Assembly: GCA_022426245.1 (NCBI GenBank)
Contig: JAKMDW010000026.1
Location: 1 to 45,961 of the forward strand
Direction of reading: 5' to 3'
Length of the DNA: 45,961 bases
Source: Alphaproteobacteria bacterium
Lineage (GTDB): Bacteria; Pseudomonadota; Alphaproteobacteria; RS24
Part shown: positions 35,430 to 44,812 of the stretch, in pieces
Numbering within the stretch: position 1 is the stretch's first letter
Layout: each line of letters begins with the position of its first letter
The notes under the pieces: model-generated
Databases searched by the model: none
The model's input: the letters and a program-made list of their open reading frames with translations, nothing else
Told to the model about the DNA's origin: nothing
Translations under genes and position numbers: made by a program

Positions 35430-36701
35430 TTGGAAATGAAGCAAGAGCTGGCCGAAGCGCTGGTGGACCCTAAAAGTTATAAGGATTTCGATCATATACA
35501 CGCCGTCTTTACCGAGCTGCGCCAAACCGCGCCGGTGGCCTTGGCCAAGCCGAAGGGCTTTGATCCATTTTGGTTTATTTCCAAATTTGAAGATGTGCAG
35601 GCGGTGGAAGCAGATAATGAAACTTTCCATGCCGGTGACTTGCCGACTGTGCTGGTCGACACTGAAACCAATCGACTGACGATTGAAGAGATTGGATCAC
35701 CGCATCGATTTTTAACGCTGGTGCAAATGGACGGTGAGAAACATAAAGCCTATCGCGACCTGACCGCCTCTTGGTTCGGCCCGCGCTCTCTGCGCAATCT
35801 TGAGCCGCGCATTCGCAAGCGCATGCAACAAACACTCGACCGGCTGATAGAAACCGATGGCGCTTGTGACTTCGCCCGCGACATTGCCCTGCTCTACCCG
35901 TTACGGGTAATCATGGATGTGCTGGGCGTCGAAGATGCGGCCGAGGAAATGATGCTACGGCTGACACAAGAGACATTTGGCTCAGGCGACCCTGAGGCCA
36001 ATGCAACCGGGCGCATTTATACCTCACCCGAAGAGCAGCAGCAGGCCATCTCTGAGATTGCTATGGAGGCGTTTGGATATTTCTCGGCCATGACCGAAGA
36101 CCGTCGCAAAAACCCGACAGACGATTTGGCAACGCTTTTGTCAAACGGCACGATTAATGGCGAGCCTTTGGGCGAAGTTGAAACATTCGGTTATTATGTT
36201 ATCACCGCCACGGCAGGCCATGACACCACCTCCAATTCCACCTCAGCCGGCATGATTGCGCTATGCGAACAGCCTGACCTGTTGACGAAACTGCAAGACG
36301 AGCCGTCTCTGATACCGGGGTTGGTGGAGGAAAGCATTCGCTGGGAAAGCCCGGTGAAGCACTTTATGCGCAGCGCCACGCGCGATGTCCAACTTCGCGG
36401 AATTGATATCAAAAAAGGTGAATGGATGATGTCGAATTTCGCCAGTGCCAGCCGCGACGAAGACGCTTATGACAACCCATTTGAGTTCGACATTACCCGC
36501 AAACCAAATCGCCACATGGCATTGGGGTATGGCCCGCATGTCTGCCTCGGCCAACATTTGGCGCGACTGGAAATGCGGATTTTTTGGGAAGAATTGCTGC
36601 CCCGCCTGAAATCGGTCGAATTGACCGGACCGGTGAAACGCGTCGGCGCAAGTTTTGTATCGGGCCCGTTCAGTGTGCCGATTAAATTCGAGTTGGCATA
36701 A
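35430..36701 (+). CDS. Cytochrome P450, family uncertain
   Basis: A soluble bacterial P450 of up to 423 residues. The heme loop is GYGPHVCLGQ with the ligand Cys372, the I-helix has TAGHDTTSNS and the ExxR motif EESIRWES. It differs from the CYP153-like protein upstream in the window, with a different I-helix and heme loop, so the two are not recent duplicates. The start is either TTG at 35430, which has GGGAG eight bases upstream, or ATG at 35436, whose spacing of 14 is poor; I prefer TTG. It stands alone between a divergent MFS gene and the convergent livK-like gene. It needs an electron-transfer partner not seen here. Substrate unknown. Confidence 0.9.
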   Translation: MEMKQELAEALVDPKSYKDFDHIHAVFTELRQTAPVALAKPKGFDPFWFISKFEDVQAVEADNETFHAGDLPTVLVDTETNRLTIEEIGSPHRFLTLVQMDGEKHKAYRDLTASWFGPRSLRNLEPRIRKRMQQTLDRLIETDGACDFARDIALLYPLRVIMDVLGVEDAAEEMMLRLTQETFGSGDPEANATGRIYTSPEEQQQAISEIAMEAFGYFSAMTEDRRKNPTDDLATLLSNGTINGEPLGEVETFGYYVITATAGHDTTSNSTSAGMIALCEQPDLLTKLQDEPSLIPGLVEESIRWESPVKHFMRSATRDVQLRGIDIKKGEWMMSNFASASRDEDAYDNPFEFDITRKPNRHMALGYGPHVCLGQHLARLEMRIFWEELLPRLKSVELTGPVKRVGASFVSGPFSVPIKFELA

Positions 36702-36796
36702 ACAAGGCTTTAAAGCGCGAGATGCCGTTGGAGGTGGACCGCACTTTGGCGGTGGCCTGCAATCAGGCAGGGCTGCTGCCCCGCCCGCTTCAAGCT

Positions 36797-37984
36797 CTAC
36801 TGCAAGTCAATGCGGTCAGCCACGCCGCGCAATTTACCATCACGCACAATATCCAGATTAACACCGTCACTGCCCGAATGGTCGGTTCTGGTGAAGGTGT
36901 GCAGCGGCGTGCCCAGCCTATCGTCAAAATCTTTCACTGTTTCCAGCGCCGCGACCAGCCCATCGACCGTCAGGTCACGCCCAGCTTTCTCCAACGCGTC
37001 GAGCAAAACGAGGGTTGGCAAATACGCATAAAGCGTGCCGACGCCCGGGTTCTCTCCATAGCGCGCCTTATATTTTTTCATAAAAGCAAGCTGCGCCGGT
37101 GTCGCCGTATCTTCATACATGGCGCGGGTTGATGCGGCGACATAATAGCCCTCAGTCGCGCCGCCCTTGGCCGCAGCGACAACATTATCGTTGGAGGCTT
37201 GCGAGCCGACAATATCGGCGGTGATGCCCAGCTTGCGCGCCGTCGCATAGCCGATCATCGTGTCCTGGATAATCGTGCCGAAAACAATCAAATCGCAATT
37301 CGCATTTTTCAGCGAGGTCATGGCACCGACAAATTCATTCTCAGTCGATTTATGTTTGGTTTCGGCAACCAGCTTTAGATCGAGTGCTGCAATTTCCTGA
37401 GTAATGGCATCTTTGATTTCTTGGCCGTAATCCGTGTCCTGATAAAAAGCGCAAATCCGCTCATGGCCTTTGTTCTTATGAAAATAACGAATGGCTGCTC
37501 GGGTTTGCTGATTATAGGTTGAGAGCGCCTGAAACTTCAGCTTGTGATGCGGCTCGGTCATCGACACGGCACCGGTCAACGGAAACAGATTCGGAATGCC
37601 CGCCGCAAGCTGGCGGCGCATCACGGCATTATTATGCGGCGTGCCGAGCGCCATATGAATGGCAAACACTTTGTCGCGATTGGTCAATTTATTCATCGCC
37701 TTCACGGCCAGCGGCACTTGATATTGGTGATCCTCAACAATGAATTTTATTTTGCGACCATGAATACCGCCATTTGCATTCACTTCGTCAAATAATAGCC
37801 GCGCCGTATTGATGGAGGACACGCCCCAAATCGCCGCCGGGCCACTTAAGGCCGAATGCGAGCCGATGATAATCGCATCATCAGTGACGCCGCGCTCAGC
37901 CGCCGCTTGGGTGGCGGGCGCGAGGGCGAAAAGCGCCGCGATAACGGCTAACGCCCATGTTTTGCTTGTTTTTACGAGAGTCAT
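36797..37984 (-). CDS. Liv-type ABC transporter periplasmic substrate-binding protein
   Basis: A 395-residue periplasmic binding protein of the branched-chain amino acid family (PBP type 1). A signal peptide covers roughly residues 1-30 (ALAVIAALFALAPATQAAAE), and the start at 37984 has GGAGG five bases upstream. The family region IIIGSHSALSGPAAIWG follows. It is the last gene of the liv-like operon, 19 bases after the acyl-CoA ligase. Ligands of this family include amino acids, urea, aromatic acids and short-chain carboxylates; the neighbouring acyl-CoA ligase points to an organic acid rather than leucine, but this is inference. Confidence 0.9.
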   Translation of the reverse strand: MTLVKTSKTWALAVIAALFALAPATQAAAERGVTDDAIIIGSHSALSGPAAIWGVSSINTARLLFDEVNANGGIHGRKIKFIVEDHQYQVPLAVKAMNKLTNRDKVFAIHMALGTPHNNAVMRRQLAAGIPNLFPLTGAVSMTEPHHKLKFQALSTYNQQTRAAIRYFHKNKGHERICAFYQDTDYGQEIKDAITQEIAALDLKLVAETKHKSTENEFVGAMTSLKNANCDLIVFGTIIQDTMIGYATARKLGITADIVGSQASNDNVVAAAKGGATEGYYVAASTRAMYEDTATPAQLAFMKKYKARYGENPGVGTLYAYLPTLVLLDALEKAGRDLTVDGLVAALETVKDFDDRLGTPLHTFTRTDHSGSDGVNLDIVRDGKLRGVADRIDLQ

Positions 37985-38003
37985 AATATCCTCCACATGC
38001 TGA

Positions 38004-39836
38004 TTATGCATACATTGCGTCAATCAGATTCTTATAAGTTTCGGCCACTTTCGACCGTTTCAATTTCATCGTTGCCGTCAATTCTTCATCATCGGCGGTT
38101 AATTCTTTGTCGATTATGGTGAACTTTTTCACGGTTTCAACCCGTGCGAAGTTTTGGTTCACTTTCTCAACCTCTTGATTGACCAAATCAATCACCTCTT
38201 CGCGTGCGCACAGGCTGGCGTAATCGGTAAAGGGGACGTTCAAATCCTGCGCATATTGCAGCACATTCTCATGGTCGATCATCACCAGACAGGTGAGGAA
38301 TTTGCGCTTATCACCGATAACCACCGCATCGGAAATATAGGGCGAGAACTTCAACTGGTTTTCAATCTCACTCGGCGTAATGTTTTTCCCGCCCGCCGTA
38401 ATGATAATGTCTTTCTTGCGGTCGGTAATTTTGAAGTAACCCTCATTATCCACCGCGCCGACATCGCCCGAATGCAGCCAGCCATCAATCACCGTCTCGG
38501 CGGTCTTTTGCGGCTGGTTAAGATAGCCTTTGAAAATATGCGGGCCGCGATAGAGGATTTCGCCATCCTCGGCAATCTTCATTTCGACATGCGGCACAGC
38601 CTGCCCGATAGAGCCGAGGCGGTTCGCGCCATCGCGGTTTGAAGAGGTGATGCCGGAACATTCCGTTTGACCATAAAGCTCGTATAAATCGAGACCTATG
38701 GCCCGATACCAACGAATAAGGTCGGGTGATACGGGCGCCGCGCCGGTGAACATGATGCGCGCACGGTCCAGTCCCAGCATCACTTTCAGATTGTGAAAGA
38801 CCAGCTTCTCGGCCAGCCAACGCTGCGCGCGCAAAAGCACGGATGGGGTGCCACCCTCCTCGCGCATTTCCTCATAACGCTCGCCCACACCGAGCGACCA
38901 TTCATAAGCAAAACGCCCGAGCCAAATCGCTTCCTTGATTTTAATCACCACGCCGGAATACATTTTTTCCCACATACGCGGCACGCCGAAAAAGACTGTC
39001 GGTGAAACTTCCATCGTGTTTTCAAAACTCGTATCGGGCGCTTCGACAAAATTCACCACCCAACGATAATGCAGCGCCAAGAAAACCGAGAAAGTGCGTT
39101 CGGCAATATGGCAGAGCGGCAAGATGGACATAATCTCTTCGTCCCAGCAATCGCCAATCCAGACGCCGGCATTCTTGGTTTGAAACAACACATTGGCATG
39201 CGAAATCATCGCCCCTTTGGGCGCGCCTGTTGTGCCGGAAGTGTAAACCAAAAGAGCCGTATCATCGGGCCGCACAGCGTCAATGCGCGTCTCCCATTCG
39301 GCAGAAAATTCGCTGAGATGCGCGCGCCCCAATTCATAAACCTCATCAATGAACATCACCTTATCATCGTTAAAGGTTTTCAGCCCCTCATCTTCGAGCA
39401 CGATAACCTTCTCGACCATCGGCAGCGCGTCACGCACTTCGAGATATTTATCTAACTGCTCCTCGTCTTCCACAACGAGGAAGCGGGTCGCGCTATCAAC
39501 ACAAATATGTTGGACCTGCGTCGGCGCATCAGTGGTGTAAACGCCATTGGTCACGCCGCCGCTGCACATAATCGCCATGTCGAAAAACAGCCATTCCTTG
39601 CGGTTTTCGGCAATAATCGACACCACATCGCCGGGTTGCAGACCCATATGCATCATCGCCGCGCCCAATTCGCGCGCCCGCTCATAATAATCGCCCCAGC
39701 TGAATTTGTTCCAAATGCCGAACTCTTTTTCGCGCATGGCGAGCCCCCCGCCCAGCTCTGTGCAGCGTTTGCGAAAGAGTTGCGGTAGGCTTTGACAGCC
39801 TTCGACAATGGTCAGGGGTTCATTCATATCACTCAT
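38004..39836 (-). CDS. AMP-forming long-chain acyl-CoA ligase in the liv-like operon
   Basis: A 610-residue ligase of the FACL/FadD15 type. ATP-binding signature LLVYTSGTTGAPKGAM, then ELYGQTECSGIT, the hinge GDVGAVDNEGYFKITDRKKD and Lys-containing ITAGGKNITPSEIENQ of the C-domain. The start at 39836 follows AAAGGGA; the frame extends upstream to 40010 but that would overlap the livF-like gene. It lies 13 bases after livF and 19 before the binding protein gene, so import and CoA activation of one acid are probably linked. Chain-length specificity is unknown; the family acts on medium to long chains and some aromatic acids. Confidence 0.9.
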   Translation of the reverse strand: MSDMNEPLTIVEGCQSLPQLFRKRCTELGGGLAMREKEFGIWNKFSWGDYYERARELGAAMMHMGLQPGDVVSIIAENRKEWLFFDMAIMCSGGVTNGVYTTDAPTQVQHICVDSATRFLVVEDEEQLDKYLEVRDALPMVEKVIVLEDEGLKTFNDDKVMFIDEVYELGRAHLSEFSAEWETRIDAVRPDDTALLVYTSGTTGAPKGAMISHANVLFQTKNAGVWIGDCWDEEIMSILPLCHIAERTFSVFLALHYRWVVNFVEAPDTSFENTMEVSPTVFFGVPRMWEKMYSGVVIKIKEAIWLGRFAYEWSLGVGERYEEMREEGGTPSVLLRAQRWLAEKLVFHNLKVMLGLDRARIMFTGAAPVSPDLIRWYRAIGLDLYELYGQTECSGITSSNRDGANRLGSIGQAVPHVEMKIAEDGEILYRGPHIFKGYLNQPQKTAETVIDGWLHSGDVGAVDNEGYFKITDRKKDIIITAGGKNITPSEIENQLKFSPYISDAVVIGDKRKFLTCLVMIDHENVLQYAQDLNVPFTDYASLCAREEVIDLVNQEVEKVNQNFARVETVKKFTIIDKELTADDEELTATMKLKRSKVAETYKNLIDAMYA

Positions 39837-39849
39837 GCCGTTCGTCCCT

Positions 39850-40623
39850 TTATCGCCACGTCTTGCGCTGCTTCCAACGGCGTTTGCCGCGCGCGCTTTC
39901 TTCTTTTTTGCCGAGGTAAAATTCCTGAATATCGCGGCTGTCGAGTAAGCGTTGTCGGTCGCCCTCCATGACCACGCGCCCGACTTCCAGCACATAGCCG
40001 AAATCGGCAAGCTGCAGTGCCATATGGGCGTTTTGTTCGACCAACAAAATCGTCATCTTCTGTTCTTCATTCAGACGTTTGATAATGTCGAAAATCTCCC
40101 CAACAAGCTTTGGTGACAGGCCGAGCGAGGGTTCATCCAAAAGCATCATGCGCGGGCGCATCATCAGCGCCCGGCCAATGGCCAACATTTGCTGCTGCCC
40201 ACCCGACAAATAAGCCGCTTCATTTTTCGCCCGCTCACGCAATATCGGGAAGTAATTAAACACTGTCTCCAGATCTTGCTCGATGGCATCTTTATCGCTG
40301 CGACGGAACGCACCCATTTCGAGGTTTTCCTGCACCGACAGAAACGGGAATACCTCGCGCCCCTCCGGCACATGGCCGATACCCTTATTCGCCACGCGGT
40401 CGGGCTCCATACCGGCAATATTCTCGCCGTGAAAACTAATCGTGCCCTTTTGCGGTTCCATCGCGCCGCTAATGGTTTTCAGCACCGTTGTCTTTCCGGC
40501 GCCGTTTGAGCCAAGCACAGCAACAATTTTACCCTCTTCAACATCAAGGCTGACGCCACGAATGGCCATAACAGGCCCGTAAAACGTTTCGAGATTGCGC
40601 ACTTGCAGAACATTGTTACTCAT
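39850..40623 (-). CDS. Liv-type ABC transporter ATP-binding protein LivF-like
   Basis: A 257-residue ABC ATPase. Walker A GSNGAGKTT (38-46), signature LSGGQQQMLAIGRAL, Walker B RMMLLDEPS. The end is basic (KRRWKQRKTWR), longer than the usual LivF of about 235 residues. The start overlaps the livG-like stop by four bases. It pairs with the second ATPase to drive the two permeases. Confidence 0.93.
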   Translation of the reverse strand: MSNNVLQVRNLETFYGPVMAIRGVSLDVEEGKIVAVLGSNGAGKTTVLKTISGAMEPQKGTISFHGENIAGMEPDRVANKGIGHVPEGREVFPFLSVQENLEMGAFRRSDKDAIEQDLETVFNYFPILRERAKNEAAYLSGGQQQMLAIGRALMMRPRMMLLDEPSLGLSPKLVGEIFDIIKRLNEEQKMTILLVEQNAHMALQLADFGYVLEVGRVVMEGDRQRLLDSRDIQEFYLGKKEESARGKRRWKQRKTWR

Positions 40624-41384
40624 GCCGCGCCCCCAAGATAGGCCGCCACGACATCAGGATGATTTTGCACCTCCTGCGCGCTGCCCTCAGCGATAACGCG
40701 GCCATTATTCAGCGCCATCACGCGGTCGGATACCTCATTAACCAGGCTCATATCGTGCTCAATCATCAATACGCTAATGCCCAAATCATTTTTTATGTCG
40801 TCAATCCAGAAGCCCATATCCTCGGTTTCCTCCGGGTTCAAACCAGAGGCCGGTTCGTCGAGCAACAGCAATTCCGGTTCGACGCAAAGCGCGCGTCCCA
40901 ATTCAATTTTTTTGCGCACGCCATAAGGCAAATTGGCAATGCGCTCATCGCGATAATGGGCCAGCTCCAAAAAGTCGATAACATCCTCGACCTTGCGGCG
41001 ATGCGCCAATTCAGCCCGGCGCATACCGGGGTCAAAAATTAACTGCCGCAGCACCGGCACATGATTGTGGATTTCACGGCCGATAAGCAGGTTTTGCAGC
41101 ACCGTCGAATGTTCAAATAATTCGATATTCTGAAAAGTGCGGGCAATGCCGATACGGGCAATCTCATCGGCGCGCGCCGCGGTAATATCCGCGCCCTTAA
41201 AGCGAATTGTGCCATGGCTCGGCGCGTAGAAAGACGAAATCATATTGAAGATGGTTGATTTACCCGCGCCGTTTGGCCCGACAATGGTAAACACCTCACC
41301 CTTTTCCATGGCGAAACTGGCGTCATCAACCGCTTTCACGCCGCCAAAGCTGAGGCTCAAATTTTCAATCTCAAAGAAACTCAT
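40620..41384 (-). CDS. Liv-type ABC transporter ATP-binding protein LivG-like
   Basis: A 254-residue ABC ATPase with Walker A GPNGAGKST (36-44) and Walker B LLLLDEPASGLNP. The signature motif is degenerate (NLPYGVRKKIELGRAL) as is usual for LivG. Start and stop overlap the neighbouring livM and livF genes by four bases each (ATGA), so the four transporter core genes are translationally coupled. Confidence 0.93.
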   Translation of the reverse strand: MSFFEIENLSLSFGGVKAVDDASFAMEKGEVFTIVGPNGAGKSTIFNMISSFYAPSHGTIRFKGADITAARADEIARIGIARTFQNIELFEHSTVLQNLLIGREIHNHVPVLRQLIFDPGMRRAELAHRRKVEDVIDFLELAHYRDERIANLPYGVRKKIELGRALCVEPELLLLDEPASGLNPEETEDMGFWIDDIKNDLGISVLMIEHDMSLVNEVSDRVMALNNGRVIAEGSAQEVQNHPDVVAAYLGGAA

Positions 41385-42457
41385 CGCATGCGCTCCGTCT
41401 TCAGATAGCTGCGTTGGCGCTTAAACGTATTGCGGCGATAAAACGGAAAGCTCTCCAGGAAAGTGCGGAATTTGACCCAACGACCATAAACCCCTTCCGG
41501 CTCGAAAATAATAAACAACACCAGAATAAGGCCGAACAGCCCAGGCTCCAGCCCGGGTTGCGTGCCGATAGCCGGCGGCAGCAAGTCTTTCAGGATTGAA
41601 ATCAACGCCTCCAGCAATCCGATAAGAAAAGCACCGAAAATCGCGCCATGCACTGTGCCCAGCCCGCCGACCACAATCATCAGCAAAAGCTGTATCGACA
41701 ATAAAATGCCAAAGGTTTCAGGCGACAGAAATTGAATGAAGTGCGCGAACAAGCCGCCCGCCAAACCGGTGAGCATGGCCGAGAGGAGGAACGCCAACAC
41801 TTTGGTGCGGGCCACACGAATGCCGAGGCTTTGGGCTGAAATTTCGCTATCGCGCACGGCCAACATGGAACGCCCAAGCGGCGAACGCAGAATATTGAGC
41901 ACCAGCGCGATGGATATAATCAGCAGCACCAGAACGACATAGTAATATTCCCATGCCTCAAAAATCTCATAACCGAAAAGAGCCGGTGGATCGACAACCA
42001 TGCCGCGATTGCCGCCGGTCACGCTTTCCCAATGAATAACCAGATCCTCCACCACAATGGCGAAAGCCAGCGACGCAATGGTTAGGTAAAGTCCGGTCAT
42101 GCGACTGGCCGGAATGGCAATCATCAAACCGACAATGCCGGAGGTCAGCGCCGCAATCGGTAGCGAGAAGATGAACGGCACGCCTTGCGTCAATAAGAAG
42201 GCATGCGTATAGGCCCCAATCGCCATAAACGCTGCATGACCCAGCGACACTTGGCCGGTAAAGCCGGTCACCACCATCAAGCCCAATCCGGCAAGCGCGT
42301 AAATCAGCACGCGGGTCAGCTCATTTATCCAATAAGTATCAAGCGCAACCGGCGCGAGAAACACCGCCGCCAGCAGCAGCGCATACCAAAATACATAGCC
42401 ACTATGTTTGGCGAATTTGACGTCCTGATTGTAATCGGTTTTGAAAAGAACGCGCAT
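41381..42457 (-). CDS. Liv-type ABC transporter permease LivM-like
   Basis: A 358-residue membrane permease with about nine or ten hydrophobic segments. The conserved family stretch GFTGQVSLGHAAFMAIGAY is near residue 65, and the cytoplasmic coupling helix (LRSPLGRSMLAVRDSEISAQ) that meets the ATPases lies near 200. AAGGTG precedes the ATG at 42457; an in-frame ATG at 42490 would overlap the livH gene. The last 25 residues are basic. Confidence 0.92.
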   Translation of the reverse strand: MRVLFKTDYNQDVKFAKHSGYVFWYALLLAAVFLAPVALDTYWINELTRVLIYALAGLGLMVVTGFTGQVSLGHAAFMAIGAYTHAFLLTQGVPFIFSLPIAALTSGIVGLMIAIPASRMTGLYLTIASLAFAIVVEDLVIHWESVTGGNRGMVVDPPALFGYEIFEAWEYYYVVLVLLIISIALVLNILRSPLGRSMLAVRDSEISAQSLGIRVARTKVLAFLLSAMLTGLAGGLFAHFIQFLSPETFGILLSIQLLLMIVVGGLGTVHGAIFGAFLIGLLEALISILKDLLPPAIGTQPGLEPGLFGLILVLFIIFEPEGVYGRWVKFRTFLESFPFYRRNTFKRQRSYLKTERMR

Positions 42458-42461
42458 CTGC

Positions 42462-43328
42462 TTACACCTTCTTCTGATAAATGGTTGCAAACAGTCCTTC
42501 GGGGCGCAGCATCAGCACGGCGAACATAATCAGATAGCCGATAATGTTTTTGACCTCCGGCAGATAGGCCGCCGCGAAAGGTTCGGCAATGCCGATAATC
42601 AAGCCACCAATGAGCGCGCCGGGCAAGGAGCCAAAGCCGCCAATCACCGCAGCCGCGAAAGCTTTAATGCCGAGAAAACCATTGAGCGGGCCAATGAGGG
42701 TAATCGGTGCCAACAGCACACCGGCGACGCAGCTTATCGCCGCTGCCAGCCCCCAAACGCCGGAATAAACCAGCTTGACCGGAATGCCGACATAAAACGC
42801 CGCCAGCTGATTTTGTGACGCTGCCTGCATGGCGATGCCCCAACGGCTATAGCGCAAAAACAAAAAGATGAGCGTCACCACAACCACCGTGCCGCCCATA
42901 ATGGCGAGACGGTCATGGCCGATAACCACACCGCCCATATTGGAGGTGCCGATAAATGGCGTATCGAGGCTGAGCGGCGCTTGCCCCCAAATCATACCGG
43001 CGACGGCGCGAAAAATAAAACCGAGGCTGATGGTTAGAATGACGATGGAAAATTGCGGCTGACCGATAATGCGGCGGACAACAATGGCATCAACGAGGAA
43101 ACCGAACACCGCCATCACCGCCATGGCTGCCAGCAGGCCGAGCCAGAAATTAAAACCCCAGGTCACGATAAAGGTGAAAGCGACAAAAGTGCCGACCATC
43201 ATAATATCGCCTTGCGCGAAATTGACCATTTCGGTGGCTTTGTAAATCATTACGAAGCCCATTGCGATAAGGCCGTAAACACAGCCTTGCGACAGTCCGA
43301 TAATCAGCAGTTGGAAAAACTCTGCCAT
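42462..43328 (-). CDS. Liv-type ABC transporter permease LivH-like
   Basis: A 288-residue permease, first gene of the operon, with eight or so hydrophobic helices. It opens with LIIGLSQGCVYGLIAMGFVMIY and has the family signature MVNFAQGDIMMVGTF and the coupling region FLRYSRWGIAMQAASQNQLA. Four bases separate its stop from the LivM start. The 136 bases upstream should hold the operon promoter; I saw no convincing -35/-10 pair there. Confidence 0.92.
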   Translation of the reverse strand: MAEFFQLLIIGLSQGCVYGLIAMGFVMIYKATEMVNFAQGDIMMVGTFVAFTFIVTWGFNFWLGLLAAMAVMAVFGFLVDAIVVRRIIGQPQFSIVILTISLGFIFRAVAGMIWGQAPLSLDTPFIGTSNMGGVVIGHDRLAIMGGTVVVVTLIFLFLRYSRWGIAMQAASQNQLAAFYVGIPVKLVYSGVWGLAAAISCVAGVLLAPITLIGPLNGFLGIKAFAAAVIGGFGSLPGALIGGLIIGIAEPFAAAYLPEVKNIIGYLIMFAVLMLRPEGLFATIYQKKV

Positions 43329-43464
43329 AACACCCTATTTATCCCCCCACCTTATAACTAAGGTTTGTATGACTTTAGCAGGAAAACTGCCGAAAATTGA
43401 AGTGCTTCACGTGGTTAGACTATGACCCATAAAATATGCAAGTAAACGAGACTACTAATGCCCG

Positions 43465-44241
43465 TCACAATGGAGACGCCAGGCTTTTATTCATTTCCTG
43501 TTTAAGCGGCGCCGACACTAGGCGACCGACAAAATCGCTATAGACTGAGAGGCCTTCGGCGCTGTCATTGAGTTGACCGCAAACATCTTCGACAATCGCG
43601 CCCAATGCCTCTTTCAACGCCATGGTCGGGCAGATAAAAGCCTTTTTGCCATCGCGGCGTTTCACAAAATAACCGGCATCTATCATGACATTGATAAACA
43701 GACGAAGGCTTTCATGATCGATGGGGAAGTTATGACGCAAACGCGTTAATTCGACACCGCCATAGACATCTCGGTCGAGGACAAAAAATGAAATGCCGCG
43801 CTTTAGTGGGCTTTTCAGAATAAAAGGAAGCAGTTTTCTAAAACGTGCATAAATGTCGAAGGCCTGCGTGATTATATAAACGTCGCGGATGGAAGGTCGC
43901 TCGGGCATTAAACGACGCTGATTGCGGATCAGCCATTTTTGACTGACATTATGAACTTCCCAAAGCAACCTTTTACGCGGCACAATCTCATAGTCGGGGC
44001 GTCCACACGCAGTCACAAATCCGCCCTTTTCAGCATTGCGAAGCACCAGGCGTAAACTTTCAGCACTGCAGCCTATAAGATTAACGAGATCGCGCGGCAC
44101 GACGCTGCGGCCTTCTTCGAACATAACCAAAATATGGCCGAAAATCAGCTCTTGATTACTGGGCCGTTTATCAAACTCAAGACCTTCAGCAATCTGGTCG
44201 CACGCAAGAACCTTTCGCATACAGTTTACAGTAAAACGCAT
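43465..44241 (-). CDS. Putative winged-helix transcriptional regulator, unrecognised family
   Basis: A 258-residue soluble protein. The N-terminal part (about 25-90) has a helix-turn-helix-like arrangement, VPRDLVNLIGCSAESLRLVLRNAEKGGFV, typical of winged-helix regulators. A second similar segment lies near 180-215 (IDHESLRLFINVMIDAGYFVKRRDGKKAF), so it may hold two DNA-binding-like domains. The start at 44241 has GGAGG eight bases upstream and is preferred over the in-frame ATG at 44355, which overlaps the divergent gene. It sits divergent from the membrane/secreted protein pair at 44372-45532 and may control it. No ligand-binding domain is recognised. Confidence 0.6.
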   Translation of the reverse strand: MRFTVNCMRKVLACDQIAEGLEFDKRPSNQELIFGHILVMFEEGRSVVPRDLVNLIGCSAESLRLVLRNAEKGGFVTACGRPDYEIVPRKRLLWEVHNVSQKWLIRNQRRLMPERPSIRDVYIITQAFDIYARFRKLLPFILKSPLKRGISFFVLDRDVYGGVELTRLRHNFPIDHESLRLFINVMIDAGYFVKRRDGKKAFICPTMALKEALGAIVEDVCGQLNDSAEGLSVYSDFVGRLVSAPLKQEMNKSLASPL

Positions 44242-44371
44242 TACTGACGCCTCCTGCGAAAATGGAAGCAAATCCGAAGCGGCGAAGCAAGCAAAAATCA
44301 AACAGCTTTTTTGGGTTGAGAGCGTGGCATTAACTCTCAAAGATAAAAAACCCAAACAGGAGGGGGGAAAT

Positions 44372-44791
44372 ATGACTGAACTGGAACTTTGGAATCTGGC
44401 CGTTGAAAACCGCCAGGTTTATGGACTTTATAATCTTGGATACGGCATGCTGAGCTTGGTGATTATCGTTATCGCTTATCTGGTGCGCCATCAGCCAATG
44501 TGGTTTCGCGGCATTTCAGCCGCGGTCGCCGTATTCTTTATTTTCAATACATTCACAATGATTGCCGCAAGCCAAAGCGGCTTCTTCGGCTTGGCCAGCA
44601 CAATGAGCTCAATGGCCGCTGAAGGCAATGCGCCGTTGATGAAAGCCTTTATGACGGCCAATGGCATGACCATCGGCGCGCCGGTATCCCCACCGGCTTG
44701 GCAAGTGCTTGGCCCGCTGGCCATGTTGGCGCATGCCGGTCTGTCGGTTTATCTGTTCGTCGCCGCCAAATGGGACGGTGCGAACGCTTAA
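44372..44791 (+). CDS. Small membrane protein with three helices
   Basis: A 139-residue protein with likely membrane segments near 23-40, 47-65 and 110-133. The ATG at 44372 follows GGAGG; a frame extension to 44324 has no such site. A soluble loop between helices two and three (ASTMSSMAAEGNAPLMKAFM) is probably periplasmic or cytoplasmic depending on topology. It is followed after 21 bases by a secreted protein gene, so they are probably cotranscribed. No family recognised. Confidence 0.75.
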   Translation: MTELELWNLAVENRQVYGLYNLGYGMLSLVIIVIAYLVRHQPMWFRGISAAVAVFFIFNTFTMIAASQSGFFGLASTMSSMAAEGNAPLMKAFMTANGMTIGAPVSPPAWQVLGPLAMLAHAGLSVYLFVAAKWDGANA

Positions 44792-44812
44792 TTAAGCTTA
44801 AGGAGTAAAATC

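Noticed and set aside
39837-40010. Upstream extension of the acyl-CoA ligase frame
   Set aside because: It would overlap the livF-like coding end; the ATG at 39836 has a Shine-Dalgarno.
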